Positions 38,567 to 47,881 of a DNA stretch of 64,000 nucleotides are shown here, piece by piece; the stretch's first letter is position 1; each line of letters begins with the position of its first letter. This DNA comes from Nitrobacteraceae bacterium AZCC 1564 (GTDB taxonomy: Bacteria; Pseudomonadota; Alphaproteobacteria; Rhizobiales; Xanthobacteraceae): positions 744,001 to 808,000 of the forward strand of contig JBAGRR010000001.1 in NCBI GenBank assembly GCA_036924835.1, given 5' to 3'. Position numbers and translations under genes: made by a program. A model generated the notes under the pieces. It made no database searches. It was given only the letters and a program-made list of their open reading frames with translations, and had not been told where the DNA came from.

Positions 38567-38731
38567 CTAGAGTCCCGATTCCGAAGTTCGCATCATTTCG
38601 CTGCTCGTTCGTCTGCGAACTTCGGAATCGAAGGACTCTAGCAAGTTATTGTTCTAGTGTGGCTTTGGTTCTGAAGTCCGCATTCCGGACTCGCGGCACG
38701 AATGATGCGGACTTCAGAACCGCCACACTAG
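38567..38731. repeat. Bipartite CTAG double-hairpin unit, first of a three-unit array
   Basis: Hairpins at 38567-38641 (16-bp perfect inner stem on GATTCCGAAGTTCGCA) and 38654-38731 (17-bp perfect stem on GGTTCTGAAGTCCGCAT), with a 12-nt spacer. The last CTAG (38728-38731) is also the first CTAG of the next unit. Confidence 0.9.
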
Positions 38732-38895
38732 TGAGCGGATTTGACGTTCGCTACCCTGCTTGCCGCGAATTCGTGATGCGGACGTTAAATCCCAAAGCTC
38801 CACTAGAATCTTATATTTTCTAGTGGTCCTTCGCTTCTAACGTTCGCAACAGTGCCCGCCGAGGCGGGATGCGAACGTTAGAATCGGGCCACTAG
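38728..38895. repeat. Bipartite CTAG double-hairpin unit, second of the array
   Basis: Hairpins at 38728-38806 (15-bp stem with two mismatches, GGATTTGACGTTCGC) and 38820-38895 (14-bp perfect stem, TTCTAACGTTCGCA), with a 13-nt spacer. It shares a CTAG with each neighbour. Confidence 0.88.
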
Positions 38896-39074
38896 CTATG
38901 TACCTGCCAGCGCGGTGGATCTGACGTTCGTATCAAAATTAGCCGCGCATCCCTCATACGAACGTCAGATCTAAAACCACACTAGATTCACATTTTTGCT
39001 AGTGTCCCTTAGGTTCTGACATTCGTAAAGGAGCTAGCCGCAAGCTGATACGAATGTCAGAACCGGGACACTAG
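38892..39074. repeat. Bipartite CTAG double-hairpin unit, third of the array
   Basis: The first hairpin (about 38913-38985, 16-bp stem on GATCTGACGTTCGTAT) has lost its outer left arm, with unrelated sequence after the CTAG at 38892. The second (38999-39074) has a perfect 16-bp stem on GGTTCTGACATTCGTA. The spacer is 13 nt. The right end overlaps the last codons of the pip gene. Confidence 0.88.
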
Positions 39075-40049
39075 CTCTGCTATTGCGGTCGCCACAGCAT
39101 CCCTTATGCCGGGATCGTAAAGCGAATGCCCGGCCGCATCGACGATCCGCAAGGTCGCATCAGGCCACACTGCTGCCAGCTCATGTGCAGTGGTTGGCGG
39201 ACACAAAAGATCGTAGCGCCCCTGCACGATCAGGCCGGGAATGCCTTTCAATTGGCCGGCATTCGATAAAAGTTGTCCCGGCTGCATGAAGCAGTCGTTG
39301 TGGAAGTAATGCGCTTCCATAAATGGCGTCGACGGCAGCGCGCGTGCGCTGTTGTTCATCGAATCGAGATCAAGCCGCGACTTCGCTGGCTTCAGCTCGG
39401 AAAGAATGCGCTCCGTGTCATGCCAGGCCCGGGCCACCGGTCCATGGATCGCCGGATCAGTGTCAAGGATCCGGCGCCAATAGGCATCCAGCGGATGATC
39501 GCGCTCGTCTGGCGCAAGTAAGCTGAGAAAATCATCGTTCAAGGCCGGATAGAACCGGCGCAATCCGCCGATGAATGTCCACTCCAGCTCCTCCCGCGTG
39601 CCAAGGAAGGTTGCCCGCAGCACAATACCGCTGACCCGGTCTGGATGCTCTTGCGCATAGGCAAGGGCCAACGTCGCGCCCCACGACCCGCCAACAACAA
39701 GCCAGCGTTCGATACCGAGCATTTCACGGATGGCTTCCATATCCGCGATCAGATGAGGCAGCGTATTGGCTTCGCGCCTCCCTTTGGGACGGCTTCTGCC
39801 TGCCCCCCTTTGGTCGAACAACACGGCGTAAAAGCGTTGTGGATCGAACAGCTTTCGATGGTCCGGCTGACATCCACTTCCCGGGCCGCCATGCAGATAT
39901 ACGGCGGGAATCCCATCCGCGCGGCCGACGGTCTCGACATAGATTTCGTGACCATCGCCGACTGGTAGGTATCTCGTTATCAAGGGAGCAAATGGATCAG
40001 CCTGTTTGCCGGACGGCACAGCCTCTCCGGCATCAGCTGCCATGGGCAT
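39057..40049 (-). CDS. pip: Prolyl aminopeptidase (alpha/beta hydrolase)
   Basis: A 330-residue protein from the ATG at 40049; a start two codons later is equally possible. It has the HGGPGSG oxyanion motif, DQRGAGRS, the nucleophile elbow GGSWGATLALAY and the catalytic His in DAAGHSLYDPG, the proline iminopeptidase pattern. It overlaps the 3' end of pqqE by 17 bases, so it is part of the pqq operon and may trim the peptide left after PqqA processing; this is inference. Its last five residues (LVSRF) are encoded by a hairpin element, so the natural C-terminus has been altered. Confidence 0.86.
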   Translation of the reverse strand: MPMAADAGEAVPSGKQADPFAPLITRYLPVGDGHEIYVETVGRADGIPAVYLHGGPGSGCQPDHRKLFDPQRFYAVLFDQRGAGRSRPKGRREANTLPHLIADMEAIREMLGIERWLVVGGSWGATLALAYAQEHPDRVSGIVLRATFLGTREELEWTFIGGLRRFYPALNDDFLSLLAPDERDHPLDAYWRRILDTDPAIHGPVARAWHDTERILSELKPAKSRLDLDSMNNSARALPSTPFMEAHYFHNDCFMQPGQLLSNAGQLKGIPGLIVQGRYDLLCPPTTAHELAAVWPDATLRIVDAAGHSLYDPGIRDAVATAIAELVSRF

Positions 40050-41238
40050 CTTCCGTTTCCAGCGTACCGCCGGAGAAATTGCGATAGATGAAACGGCGAC
40101 TATCCTCCGCGGACTCCGCCAACGCCGTCTTGAAAATCTCTTCGTGAACAGGAGACAGAGCGCAAGCGGGATCGGTGTTGCCGGCATTTCCGGTCAGTGC
40201 AAAAGCCTGACAGCGGCAACCACCGTAATCGATCTCCTTGAACGCGCAGCTCTGGCACGGTTCGGGCATCCAGCCAGTGCCGCGATAGCGGTTGAAGGCA
40301 TCGGAATTCTGCCAGATCCAGGCCACTGAATGGTCGCGCACCGATTCGAAGTGCAGGCCAGTGATCGTCTCTGCCGCATGGCAAGGCAGCACCTTGCCGG
40401 ACGGCGAAATGTTGAAGAATTGTCGCCCCCAGCCTCCCATGCACTTCTTCGGCCTCAGCGCGTAATAGTCCGGCACCACATAATCGATGGCGAGAATGCC
40501 CTTGAGCCTTTCCTGGGCTTCCTCGACGATCCGAGAGGTCTCTTCAATCTGCTCCATGGTCGGCATCAATGCCGCGCGATTTTTCAACGCCCAGCCGTAG
40601 TACTGAACATTGGCGACTTCGAGCCGGTCGGCATCGAGGTCAACCGCCATTTGAATGATATCGGGAAGCTGAAACAGATTTTGGCGGTGCATGACCGCAT
40701 TGACCGTCAATGGCAGGCCGACCTGCCTCGCCCACCCTGCAGCCTCAATCTTCTTCGCATGTGCATTCTTCAGTCCTGCAACGCGATCGGCAACGACGTG
40801 TTCGCTGCCCTGAAAACTGATCTGGATGTGAGACAATCCGGCGTCTGCCAGCGCCGCGAGCTTGTCTTTCGTCAGCAGCACGGCAGATGTAATCAGATTG
40901 GAATAAAGCCCAACGTCGGTCGCGTGCTGAACCAGCTCGACCAGGTCTTTCCGCGCTGTCGGCTCGCCGCCGGAAAAATGGATTTGCAACACCCCGATCT
41001 GGGCAAGTTCACTCAGAACTCTCTTCCACTCTTCGGTCGAAAGCTCGCTGGCGCTGCGTTCAAGCTCAACGGGATTGGAGCAGTAAGGACACTGCAGAGG
41101 ACAGCGATGCGTGATTTCCGCCAAGACAGCCAGCGGAATGCCAAAGGTCTCTGCCTGCGACTTGCGCGTCTCGAGGATCGCCAATCCATCACCCGGATCG
41201 GCGTGGACCGAGCTAGCGTCAGTCAGCGTCGGACTCAT
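40033..41238 (-). CDS. pqqE: PqqA peptide cyclase (radical SAM)
   Basis: A 401-residue radical SAM enzyme. The SAM cluster motif is HRCPLQCPYCSNP near residue 49. The Cys-rich C-terminal SPASM region includes CMGGWGRQFFNISPSGKVLPC, CQSCAFKEIDYGGCRCQAF and a final DPAC. It cross-links Glu and Tyr of PqqA, the first step of PQQ synthesis, with PqqD as chaperone. It overlaps pqqD by 4 bases. Confidence 0.96.
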   Translation of the reverse strand: MSPTLTDASSVHADPGDGLAILETRKSQAETFGIPLAVLAEITHRCPLQCPYCSNPVELERSASELSTEEWKRVLSELAQIGVLQIHFSGGEPTARKDLVELVQHATDVGLYSNLITSAVLLTKDKLAALADAGLSHIQISFQGSEHVVADRVAGLKNAHAKKIEAAGWARQVGLPLTVNAVMHRQNLFQLPDIIQMAVDLDADRLEVANVQYYGWALKNRAALMPTMEQIEETSRIVEEAQERLKGILAIDYVVPDYYALRPKKCMGGWGRQFFNISPSGKVLPCHAAETITGLHFESVRDHSVAWIWQNSDAFNRYRGTGWMPEPCQSCAFKEIDYGGCRCQAFALTGNAGNTDPACALSPVHEEIFKTALAESAEDSRRFIYRNFSGGTLETEDAHGS

Positions 41239-41552
41239 GATTTTGTGTCCTGTGCTTCAGCCAAAAATCCCTTATCTGCAAGGTCCTTCAACATCGCGAT
41301 CACATCGTTGGCGATCAGCGCACGATCGGCGGCATATTTTTCCGCCAGCGTATCAATGATTGTACCGACACTTCGTACGCCATCGCAAAGCTGAAGAATC
41401 TCGACCGCGATGTCGTCGGGAGCCAGCACGCGCTCCGGAACCAGGATCACCCATCGCTGCCGCGTTTCATCGAAACGCAACTTCGCGTGCCGTGCGAGCA
41501 CCGGGCGACTACCTTCAGTTAGGTCGAGGTGACGATTTCGCAATGGCTTCAA
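41235..41552 (-). CDS. pqqD: PqqA-binding chaperone
   Basis: A 105-residue winged-helix-like RRE protein with the family features QRWVILVPERVLAPDD and AADRALIANDVIAMLKDLADKGFL. It holds the PqqA peptide and delivers it to PqqE. It overlaps both pqqC and pqqE by 4 bases, consistent with tight coupling. Confidence 0.95.
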   Translation of the reverse strand: MKPLRNRHLDLTEGSRPVLARHAKLRFDETRQRWVILVPERVLAPDDIAVEILQLCDGVRSVGTIIDTLAEKYAADRALIANDVIAMLKDLADKGFLAEAQDTKS

Positions 41553-42319
41553 CCCTGTTCCGGCACGAAGGCCCCCGGCGGTATGTGGCCGTCGACATAG
41601 GCATGATATAGCGCGTCAAGCTGAACCCACAGCACGTTGGTCTTGAAGATGAGTGCATTGCACACGGCCTCGCGTTGTTCCGGCGTGGTCGCATGCGTCT
41701 TGACGAAATCGAGCGCGAAATTGGCGTCCCGTGGAGCTTGTTCCAGCCGCCGCTTGAAATAGCTCATGATATTCGGATTAACAAAGTCGTAGTGCGCGAG
41801 CATTCCGGAAATGCGTTCCTCATGCAGGTTCGGCGCAAACAATTCCGTCAACGACGACGCAATGGCTTCAAGCGGAGTCTTGTCCCTGACGAAATGGACA
41901 TAGGCATCCACAGCGAAGCGCGTCGCCGGAAGAATACCCTCCGCGGACTCTACGTAATTGGTGTCGAGGCCAAGCCCCTCGGTCAGCTTCAGCCAGCGCT
42001 CGATACCGCCTTCAGTGCCGAAATTTCCGTCGTGGTCCTCGATGCGATGCCGCCATTCCAGACGAATATTGCGGTCGCGAAAACGAGAAAGAACCACCGC
42101 ATCTTTGATGGGAATGGAGCTCTGATAGTAGTAGCGGTTGAGCGCCCATGCCTGCACCTGGCCCTTATTAAGCTTGCCACCATGCAGCAGCCGATGAAAC
42201 GGGTGGAGATTGTGATAGCGGGTTTCGCCGATGTGCCGCAGTGCAGCCTCCAGGTCTTCCGCGCTGGAGAGCCGCGTTCCTTTCGCCAGTGAAAAGGCTG
42301 TTGTCGTCGTCGCTTTCAA
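41549..42319 (-). CDS. pqqC: Pyrroloquinoline-quinone synthase
   Basis: A 256-residue haem-oxygenase-like all-helical protein. Conserved blocks are YHNLHPFHRLLHGGKL, WALNRYYYQSSIPIKDA and RIEDHDGNFGTEGGIERWL. It catalyses the final oxygen-dependent ring closure and oxidation to PQQ. It overlaps pqqB and pqqD by 4 bases each. Confidence 0.96.
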   Translation of the reverse strand: MKATTTTAFSLAKGTRLSSAEDLEAALRHIGETRYHNLHPFHRLLHGGKLNKGQVQAWALNRYYYQSSIPIKDAVVLSRFRDRNIRLEWRHRIEDHDGNFGTEGGIERWLKLTEGLGLDTNYVESAEGILPATRFAVDAYVHFVRDKTPLEAIASSLTELFAPNLHEERISGMLAHYDFVNPNIMSYFKRRLEQAPRDANFALDFVKTHATTPEQREAVCNALIFKTNVLWVQLDALYHAYVDGHIPPGAFVPEQG

Positions 42320-43245
42320 ACGATGATCTCCATCCCATCTGAGGGAATTAGCCAGCCGGCCTGCTCGACCTGCGCGCGCTCGGCAGACTCTGGCAACAGA
42401 GCCAGATTGGAATTGTTAATGTGAAGAAAAACCTTACGGGCAATCCCGAGCTCGGCAAGCGCTGCTATCGCCCCATCCGCCCCTGACATCGCCATGTGTC
42501 CCATCCGCTGCCCCGTCTTACTGCCAAGACCGGCCGCAATCAGCTCATCGTCGCGCCAGACCGTTCCATCGAAAAACACCAGTGGGGCATCCTTCAAACG
42601 CATCTTCAGGTCAGGGGTCATGCCAGCGCAAGCGGCCAGGAAAAAGAAGTATTGGCCGCTCTGCTTGTCCGCAATTCGCAACCCCAGCGTATCTCCCGCC
42701 TCATCGTCCAGCGCAGGTGCGTCAGCCTCTTCCAGGTACCAGGCGCGCTTGCCGGGAACGAGAAATGGCAGGACTTCCAGCCCCGAAGACGAGCCATCCG
42801 CCAGCTTGGGCTCGAAGGCGGCATCGATCTCAATCGGTTCGCGACGCACCCGTTCTGCATTCAGAACGTTAAAGATGCTGTTGTCCCTGAGCGTCGATAG
42901 GACGCGCTGATGGGCGTAGATGGTGAACGGCCAGCCCTCTCGCAGGGAAAGCAATCCGGCGACGGCGTCGACCTCGCCGTTGGTCAGGATCACGCCGGAG
43001 ATGGGGCTATGCCGTAATTGATCCGGGTTCGGATGAAGTTGCGGAGTTGCGGTCACCTGCTGGCGCAGGTCAGGAGAAGCATTGATCAGAAACCAGTGCG
43101 CATTATCGGCGCTGACGGCAATAGATGCCTGTGTGGCTCGCAAGTCCGGTCGCTCAACACGTGCAATCCGGCAAACTTGGCAGTTGCAGTTCCATTGCGG
43201 GACGCCGCCACCAGCCGCTCCCCCGAGAACTACAACGCGCAACAT
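42316..43245 (-). CDS. pqqB: PQQ biosynthesis protein B (metallo-beta-lactamase fold)
   Basis: 309 residues from the ATG at 43245, chosen for the GGAGG site eight bases upstream and because it begins MLRVVVLGGAAGGGVPQWNC. CxxC zinc-site residues are in WNCNCQVC. A degenerate lactamase metal motif and the C-terminal FLHINNSNLAL support the assignment. It probably hydroxylates the PqqE product. Overlap with pqqC shows operon structure. Confidence 0.95.
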   Translation of the reverse strand: MLRVVVLGGAAGGGVPQWNCNCQVCRIARVERPDLRATQASIAVSADNAHWFLINASPDLRQQVTATPQLHPNPDQLRHSPISGVILTNGEVDAVAGLLSLREGWPFTIYAHQRVLSTLRDNSIFNVLNAERVRREPIEIDAAFEPKLADGSSSGLEVLPFLVPGKRAWYLEEADAPALDDEAGDTLGLRIADKQSGQYFFFLAACAGMTPDLKMRLKDAPLVFFDGTVWRDDELIAAGLGSKTGQRMGHMAMSGADGAIAALAELGIARKVFLHINNSNLALLPESAERAQVEQAGWLIPSDGMEIIV

Positions 43246-43299
43246 CCCAACGCCTCCGGCATTCCCGGCTTGCGAAATCAATCCCAGACACAAACAAGG

Positions 43300-43348
43300 C
43301 CGGCTGCGAAAGAACTCTCCTCATCGGGTGAGTCCCAACGCAAGCCGG
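43300..43348 (-). promoter_or_regulatory. Stem-loop between pqqA and pqqB
   Basis: On the minus strand CCGGCTTGCG pairs with CGCAGCCGG (nine pairs, one bulge) around a long loop in the gap between pqqA and pqqB. There is no T-run. It could set the high pqqA to low pqqBCDE ratio by processing or partial termination, as suggested for other pqq operons. Confidence 0.5.
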
Positions 43349-43383
43349 ACCGATTGTCTTTTAAATTACAGAAATTCGCAGAC

Positions 43384-43464
43384 TTACTTACGCGCCGCGC
43401 AGGCGTACATGTTGATTTCCATGCCCACCGGCACTTCAACAATCTTTGGAGCTTTCCAGGCCAT
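43384..43464 (-). CDS. pqqA: PQQ precursor peptide
   Basis: A 26-residue peptide, MAWKAPKIVEVPVGMEINMY then ACAARK, with a GGAAGGAG ribosome-binding site. It contains the Glu-x3-Tyr pair (E16 and Y20) that PqqE cross-links to make PQQ. It is the first gene of pqqABCDE. Confidence 0.95.
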   Translation of the reverse strand: MAWKAPKIVEVPVGMEINMYACAARK

Positions 43465-43652
43465 GTTGGTCTCCTTCCCAATTCAATGCTGCGACTGGGT
43501 TTTAGATGCCCCGTCGGCCAGCAAGTTAACATGGAGATGACCAAATGCGATGTGCATTTTTGCACCTAAGCGGCACAAAATTGTTATCAGCGCTGACCAG
43601 CGATCGCAAAGCAGCATCAATTTAATGCTGCCCTGCAACAATTCGGTTGGGA

Positions 43653-44354
43653 CTACTCAGCTTTGGCGAAACGATCGTCCAGAGCGTATCCAGCTCCGCG
43701 AACGGTCCGAATTGGATCTTGCTCCCGGCCGAGATTCAGGAGCTTCCTGAGCCGGCCGATATGCACGTCCACGGTGCGCTCATCGATATAGATGTCGCGC
43801 CCCCAAACGCCATCGAGCAATTGCTCACGGCTGAAAACCCGTCCCGGGTGCTCGAGGAAGAACTCCAGAAGACGATATTCGGTTGGCCCAAGATCAATCG
43901 GGCGGCCGGAACGGGCCACACGGCGCCGATCACGGTCCAGCTCGATGTCGCCAAAGGCAAGAACCGTGGCGAGCCTTTCGGGGCTGGCGCGACGCAGCAA
44001 GCCCTTCACCCGCGCCAACAGTTCCGGCACCGAGAATGGCTTGACGATGTAGTCGTCAGCCCCGGTTGCAAGCCCCCTCACCCGTTCGCTTTCCTCGCCG
44101 CGCGCGGTCAGCATGATGATCGGGATCTGCTTCGTTTCAGGTCTTGCCCTCAGACGACGGCAAAGTTCGATCCCCGACAAACCCGGCAGCATCCAATCGA
44201 GCACGATCAGATCGGGAATATGCTCCTTGAGCCTGGTGTCGGCGTCGTCACCGCGTGCAACCGTTTCGACATCGTAGCCTTCGGCATCCAGATTGTACCG
44301 AAGCAGCGTGGTCAACGCTTCTTCGTCCTCGACGACAAGAATTCGGGCGCTCAT
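43653..44354 (-). CDS. phoB: Phosphate regulon response regulator
   Basis: A 233-residue OmpR-type regulator. The receiver has the acceptor Asp in DLIVLDWMLPGLSGIELCRR and Lys in DDYIVKPFS. The winged helix contains LGPTEYRLLEFFLEHPGRV and YIDERTVDVHIGRLRKLL, typical of PhoB. It activates pst and other genes under phosphate limitation. It ends the pst-phoU operon; the partner kinase phoR is not in the window. Confidence 0.94.
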   Translation of the reverse strand: MSARILVVEDEEALTTLLRYNLDAEGYDVETVARGDDADTRLKEHIPDLIVLDWMLPGLSGIELCRRLRARPETKQIPIIMLTARGEESERVRGLATGADDYIVKPFSVPELLARVKGLLRRASPERLATVLAFGDIELDRDRRRVARSGRPIDLGPTEYRLLEFFLEHPGRVFSREQLLDGVWGRDIYIDERTVDVHIGRLRKLLNLGREQDPIRTVRGAGYALDDRFAKAE

Positions 44355-44383
44355 GTCCGATCCTTCAATTTATACCATTCTCA

Positions 44384-45100
44384 TCAGCTGCCGGAGACAG
44401 CTGTCGCAAAGCTCGTCATATCGCCCTTTGGACGCTGATCGAGCATCTGCTGTCCTTCGATCATATAGAAGACCGTCTCGGCGATATTGGTCGCGTGGTC
44501 GCCAATCCGTTCGATGTTCTTGGCGCAGAACATCAAATGGATGCAGAAACCGATATTACGCGGATCTTCCATCATGTAAGTCAGCAACTCGCGGAACAAC
44601 GAAGTGCAGATCGCATCGACCTCTTCGTCGCCTTTCCAGACCGCCATGGCAGCCGGCAGGTCATGGGCCGCGTAAGCGTCGAGCACCGATTTGACCTGAG
44701 ACTGCACGAGGTCCGTCATATGTTCGAGGCCGCGGATCAGCTTAAGCGGATGGAAATCGCTGTCGAGCGCAGCGACGCGCTTGCCGATGTTCTTTGACAA
44801 ATCGCCGATACGCTCCAAGTCGGTCGCAACCCGCAGCGAGCCGACGATCTCACGAAGGTCGACAGCCATTGGCTGACGACGGGCGATGGTCAGGACTGCA
44901 CGCTCTTCAATCGCATGCTGCAGCTTGTCGATATCAAGGTCAGCGGCAACCACGCGCTTGCCCAGCGCGACGTCCCGGCGAATGAGAGCGTCGACAGAAT
45001 CCACGATCTGACGTTCCGCCAGACCGCCCATCTCTGCGACGAGCCGGTTAAGCTCCTGGAGATCTTCGTCGAAGGCCTTGGCGGTATGATCTGTTCCCAT
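44384..45100 (-). CDS. phoU: Phosphate signalling protein PhoU
   Basis: A 238-residue all-helical protein from the ATG at 45100, beginning MGTDHTAKAFDEDLQEL. The two PhoU repeats carry metal-site motifs (ATDLERIGDLSKNIGKR; AKNIERIGDHATNIAE). It links the Pst transporter to PhoR/PhoB and dampens phosphate uptake. It lies between pstB and phoB. Confidence 0.94.
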   Translation of the reverse strand: MGTDHTAKAFDEDLQELNRLVAEMGGLAERQIVDSVDALIRRDVALGKRVVAADLDIDKLQHAIEERAVLTIARRQPMAVDLREIVGSLRVATDLERIGDLSKNIGKRVAALDSDFHPLKLIRGLEHMTDLVQSQVKSVLDAYAAHDLPAAMAVWKGDEEVDAICTSLFRELLTYMMEDPRNIGFCIHLMFCAKNIERIGDHATNIAETVFYMIEGQQMLDQRPKGDMTSFATAVSGS

Positions 45101-45122
45101 AGTAATTCTCCACGCGATAGCG

Positions 45123-45947
45123 TCAGCCGAAACGGCCGGTGATGTAGTCTTGCGTCCGTCTGTCAGTCGGCGAGGTAAAGATCTTGTTCGTATCATCGAA
45201 CTCGATCAGCTGGCCGAGATACATGAACGCCGTCTTGTCGGACACGCGCGCCGCCTGCTGCATGTTATGCGTGACGATCGCAATCGTATAATTCTCTTTC
45301 AGCTCCTGGATCAGTTCTTCGACCTTTGCGGTCGAGATCGGATCGAGCGCCGAGCAAGGTTCGTCGAACAGGATGACCTCTGGCCGCACGGCTACCGTTC
45401 GTGCGATGCACAGGCGCTGCTGCTGGCCACCCGAAAGGCTCAGGCCGCTCGCATTCAGCTTGTCCTTGACTTCGTTCCAGAGTGCGCCGCCTCGCAACGC
45501 AGCTTCAACGCGACCGTCCATCTCGGACTTCGAGATCTTCTCATAGAGCCGGATGCCGAACGCGATGTTTTCATAGATGGTCATCGGGAACGGCGTCGGC
45601 TTCTGAAACACCATGCCGATCCGGGCACGCAACAAGTTGAGATCGAGCTTTGGATCGAGAATGTTGGTGTTGTCCAGCATGAGCTGTCCCACCGCGCGCT
45701 GGCCTGGGTACAGATCATACATACGGTTGAAGATCCGCAACAGTGTAGACTTGCCGCATCCGGACGGCCCAATGAATGCCGTCACCCGGTTCTCGCCTAG
45801 TGTCAGGTTGATGTTTTTGAGCGCGTGATGCTCCCCGTAATAGAAGTTCAAGTCGCGCACCGTCACTTTTGCACGTGCCTCCGGCGCTCCCATCATAGAC
45901 GGAGCCGGGGTAGAGGAATGGCTGGTGGACACAGAAAGCTCGCTCAT
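45123..45947 (-). CDS. pstB: Phosphate ABC transporter ATP-binding protein
   Basis: A 274-residue ATPase with Walker [13 protein letters not shown], signature [13 protein letters not shown], Walker [14 protein letters not shown] and the switch His in [12 protein letters not shown]. The N-terminal 27 residues are a Ser/Thr/Pro-rich extension. It powers PstSCA and overlaps pstA by 4 bases. Confidence 0.96.
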   Translation of the reverse strand: MSELSVSTSHSSTPAPSMMGAPEARAKVTVRDLNFYYGEHHALKNINLTLGENRVTAFIGPSGCGKSTLLRIFNRMYDLYPGQRAVGQLMLDNTNILDPKLDLNLLRARIGMVFQKPTPFPMTIYENIAFGIRLYEKISKSEMDGRVEAALRGGALWNEVKDKLNASGLSLSGGQQQRLCIARTVAVRPEVILFDEPCSALDPISTAKVEELIQELKENYTIAIVTHNMQQAARVSDKTAFMYLGQLIEFDDTNKIFTSPTDRRTQDYITGRFG

Positions 45948-46789
45948 TTTGCTGTCCTCTCGGCGCCAAGAACGCGTGCGCCAATGTTAAGGGCAAGTAC
46001 GGTCAGGGTGATGATCAAGGCGCCACTCCACGCGAGCTCTTTCCAGTACGCATAGGGGCTTTGGACGAAGTTGTTGATGGTCACCGGCAGGTTGGCCATC
46101 GTCTTGGTCAGGTCGAGGCTGAAGAACTGGTTGCTGAGTGCCGTGAACAGCAGCGGCGCGGTTTCACCCGCAACGCGTGCGGTGGCAAGCAACACGCCGG
46201 TAATCAAGCCGGAACGCGCGGCACGGTATGCGATGCGCTTGATCACGAGCGAACGCGGCAGACCGAGGGCCGAAGCAGCTTCACGAAGCTGGTTCGGAAC
46301 CAGCCGCAACATGTCTTCCGTCGTACGCAAGACAACGGGAATGACAATCACGGCGAGAGCGAGCGTACCGGCGAGTGCGGAGAACCCACCCATCGGCACG
46401 ACCACTGCCCCGTAAATGAACAAGCCGATGATGATCGAAGGCGCGCTGAGCAGAATGTCATTGATGAAGCGGATCACCGAGGTGAGTTTGTCGTGCTTGC
46501 CGTATTCGGCGAGATAGGTACCTGCAAACAGTCCGATCGGTGCACCGATGCCAACACCCAGCACGGTCATGATGAGTGAGCCAACGATGGCGTTCAGCAA
46601 GCCGCCCTCGGTGGAGCCGGGAGGCGGCGTATTTTCGGTGAAAATCTGCAGCGATAAGCCGGCAAGGCCGTTATAGAATAAGGTGATCAGGATCAGGGCG
46701 AGCCAGGTGACGCCGAACAAAGCTGCCCCCACGCACAAAAACCTGACGATGATATCCGAACGACGGCGAGATACATAAATCGGGTTCAT
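45944..46789 (-). CDS. pstA: Phosphate ABC transporter permease PstA
   Basis: A 281-residue membrane protein with six predicted helices and the EAA-type loop [20 protein letters not shown] that contacts PstB. It is shorter than some alphaproteobacterial PstA proteins that carry a long periplasmic insertion. It lies 4 bp after pstC. Confidence 0.94.
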   Translation of the reverse strand: MNPIYVSRRRSDIIVRFLCVGAALFGVTWLALILITLFYNGLAGLSLQIFTENTPPPGSTEGGLLNAIVGSLIMTVLGVGIGAPIGLFAGTYLAEYGKHDKLTSVIRFINDILLSAPSIIIGLFIYGAVVVPMGGFSALAGTLALAVIVIPVVLRTTEDMLRLVPNQLREAASALGLPRSLVIKRIAYRAARSGLITGVLLATARVAGETAPLLFTALSNQFFSLDLTKTMANLPVTINNFVQSPYAYWKELAWSGALIITLTVLALNIGARVLGAERTAK

Positions 46790-46793
46790 GAGT

Positions 46794-47792
46794 TTAGCCT
46801 CCCGCCTTCTTTTCGAGACGAAGCAGCAACAAGCGAGCCGCAGCGAGTACGAAGAACGTCAGAACGAACAACAACAAGCCAAGCAGCATCAGGCCCGATT
46901 GATGCAATCCGTCGCTTTCAGCGAACTCGCTCGCGATCGCCGCCGAAATCGTCGTTCCAGGAGCGAAGATCGACGACGAAATGCGGAACGAGTTACCGAT
47001 GATGAACGTCACGGCCATCGTCTCGCCAAGTGCACGTCCGAGCGCCAGCATGACGCCGCCGATCACACCGACACGGGTGTACGGAATGACGACGCTGCGC
47101 ACGACTTCCCAGGTTGTGCAGCCCAAGCCGTAAGCGGCTTCTTTGAGCACCGGAGGCACCGTGGCGAACACGTCGCGTGAAATAGCGGTGATGAACGGAA
47201 GCACCATGATCGCCAGGATCAACGAGGCGTTGAAAAGGCTGAGATAGGACGGCGGACCGGCGAAAATCGCTCCGAGAATGGGCACGCCGTCAAAGATCTT
47301 GATCATGAAGGGTTGAAACGTGTTGGCCAGGAACGGCCCAAGCACGAAGAAGCCCCACATGCCATAGATGATGGATGGAATACCCGCGAGCAGCTCAACC
47401 GCCATACCAATCGGGCGGCGCAGCCATTGCGGGCAAAGTTCTGTCAGGAAGACTGCAATGCCAATGCCGACCGGGATGGCAATGCACATTGCAATGACCG
47501 ATGTGATTAGAGTGCCGTAAATCGGGCCCAGTGCCCCAAGCACCGGCGGATTTGCAGACGGCGCCCAGCGCTGCGTCCACAGGAAAGATAATCCATACTC
47601 CCTCATCGCAGGCCACGCGCCCGCGATCAGGGACAAAATAATGCCACCGAGGATGAGGAGCACGCCGATCGCGCAGGCACGCGTGGTCCAGTAGAATGCC
47701 TTGTCCCCAAATTTGAAGGCGCTCAACGCCTTGGCGCGGTCGTAAGGCCCGGCAGCTTCCATCGAAGTGCTTTGTACAGCCATCTCTGCCAC
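46794..47792 (-). CDS. pstC: Phosphate ABC transporter permease PstC
   Basis: A 332-residue permease with about six helices. It has the EAA-type loop [20 protein letters not shown], and [17 protein letters not shown] is a conserved Pst segment. With PstA it forms the phosphate channel. It lies 89 bp after pstS, with a strong hairpin in the gap. Confidence 0.95.
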   Translation of the reverse strand: MAEMAVQSTSMEAAGPYDRAKALSAFKFGDKAFYWTTRACAIGVLLILGGIILSLIAGAWPAMREYGLSFLWTQRWAPSANPPVLGALGPIYGTLITSVIAMCIAIPVGIGIAVFLTELCPQWLRRPIGMAVELLAGIPSIIYGMWGFFVLGPFLANTFQPFMIKIFDGVPILGAIFAGPPSYLSLFNASLILAIMVLPFITAISRDVFATVPPVLKEAAYGLGCTTWEVVRSVVIPYTRVGVIGGVMLALGRALGETMAVTFIIGNSFRISSSIFAPGTTISAAIASEFAESDGLHQSGLMLLGLLLFVLTFFVLAAARLLLLRLEKKAGG

Positions 47793-47845
47793 GCTGATTC
47801 CCCTTGCTCAATGAACTCTGTTTGAAACCGCTATCCGGAGACGAA

Positions 47846-47873
47846 GCGGAGGAGAGGTCGCCCTCTCCTCCGC
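47846..47873 (-). promoter_or_regulatory. Stem-loop between pstS and pstC
   Basis: A perfect 12-bp stem (GCGGAGGAGAGG with its complement) and a 4-nt loop, starting 8 bp after the pstS stop on the minus strand, with no T-run. It most likely protects pstS mRNA or partly terminates, raising the binding protein over the permease. Confidence 0.7.
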
Positions 47874-47881
47874 AAAATGTC

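Noticed and set aside
38567..39074. CRISPR-like array
   Set aside because: The repeats are long palindromes with differing arms and no constant repeat-spacer periodicity; no cas genes are present.
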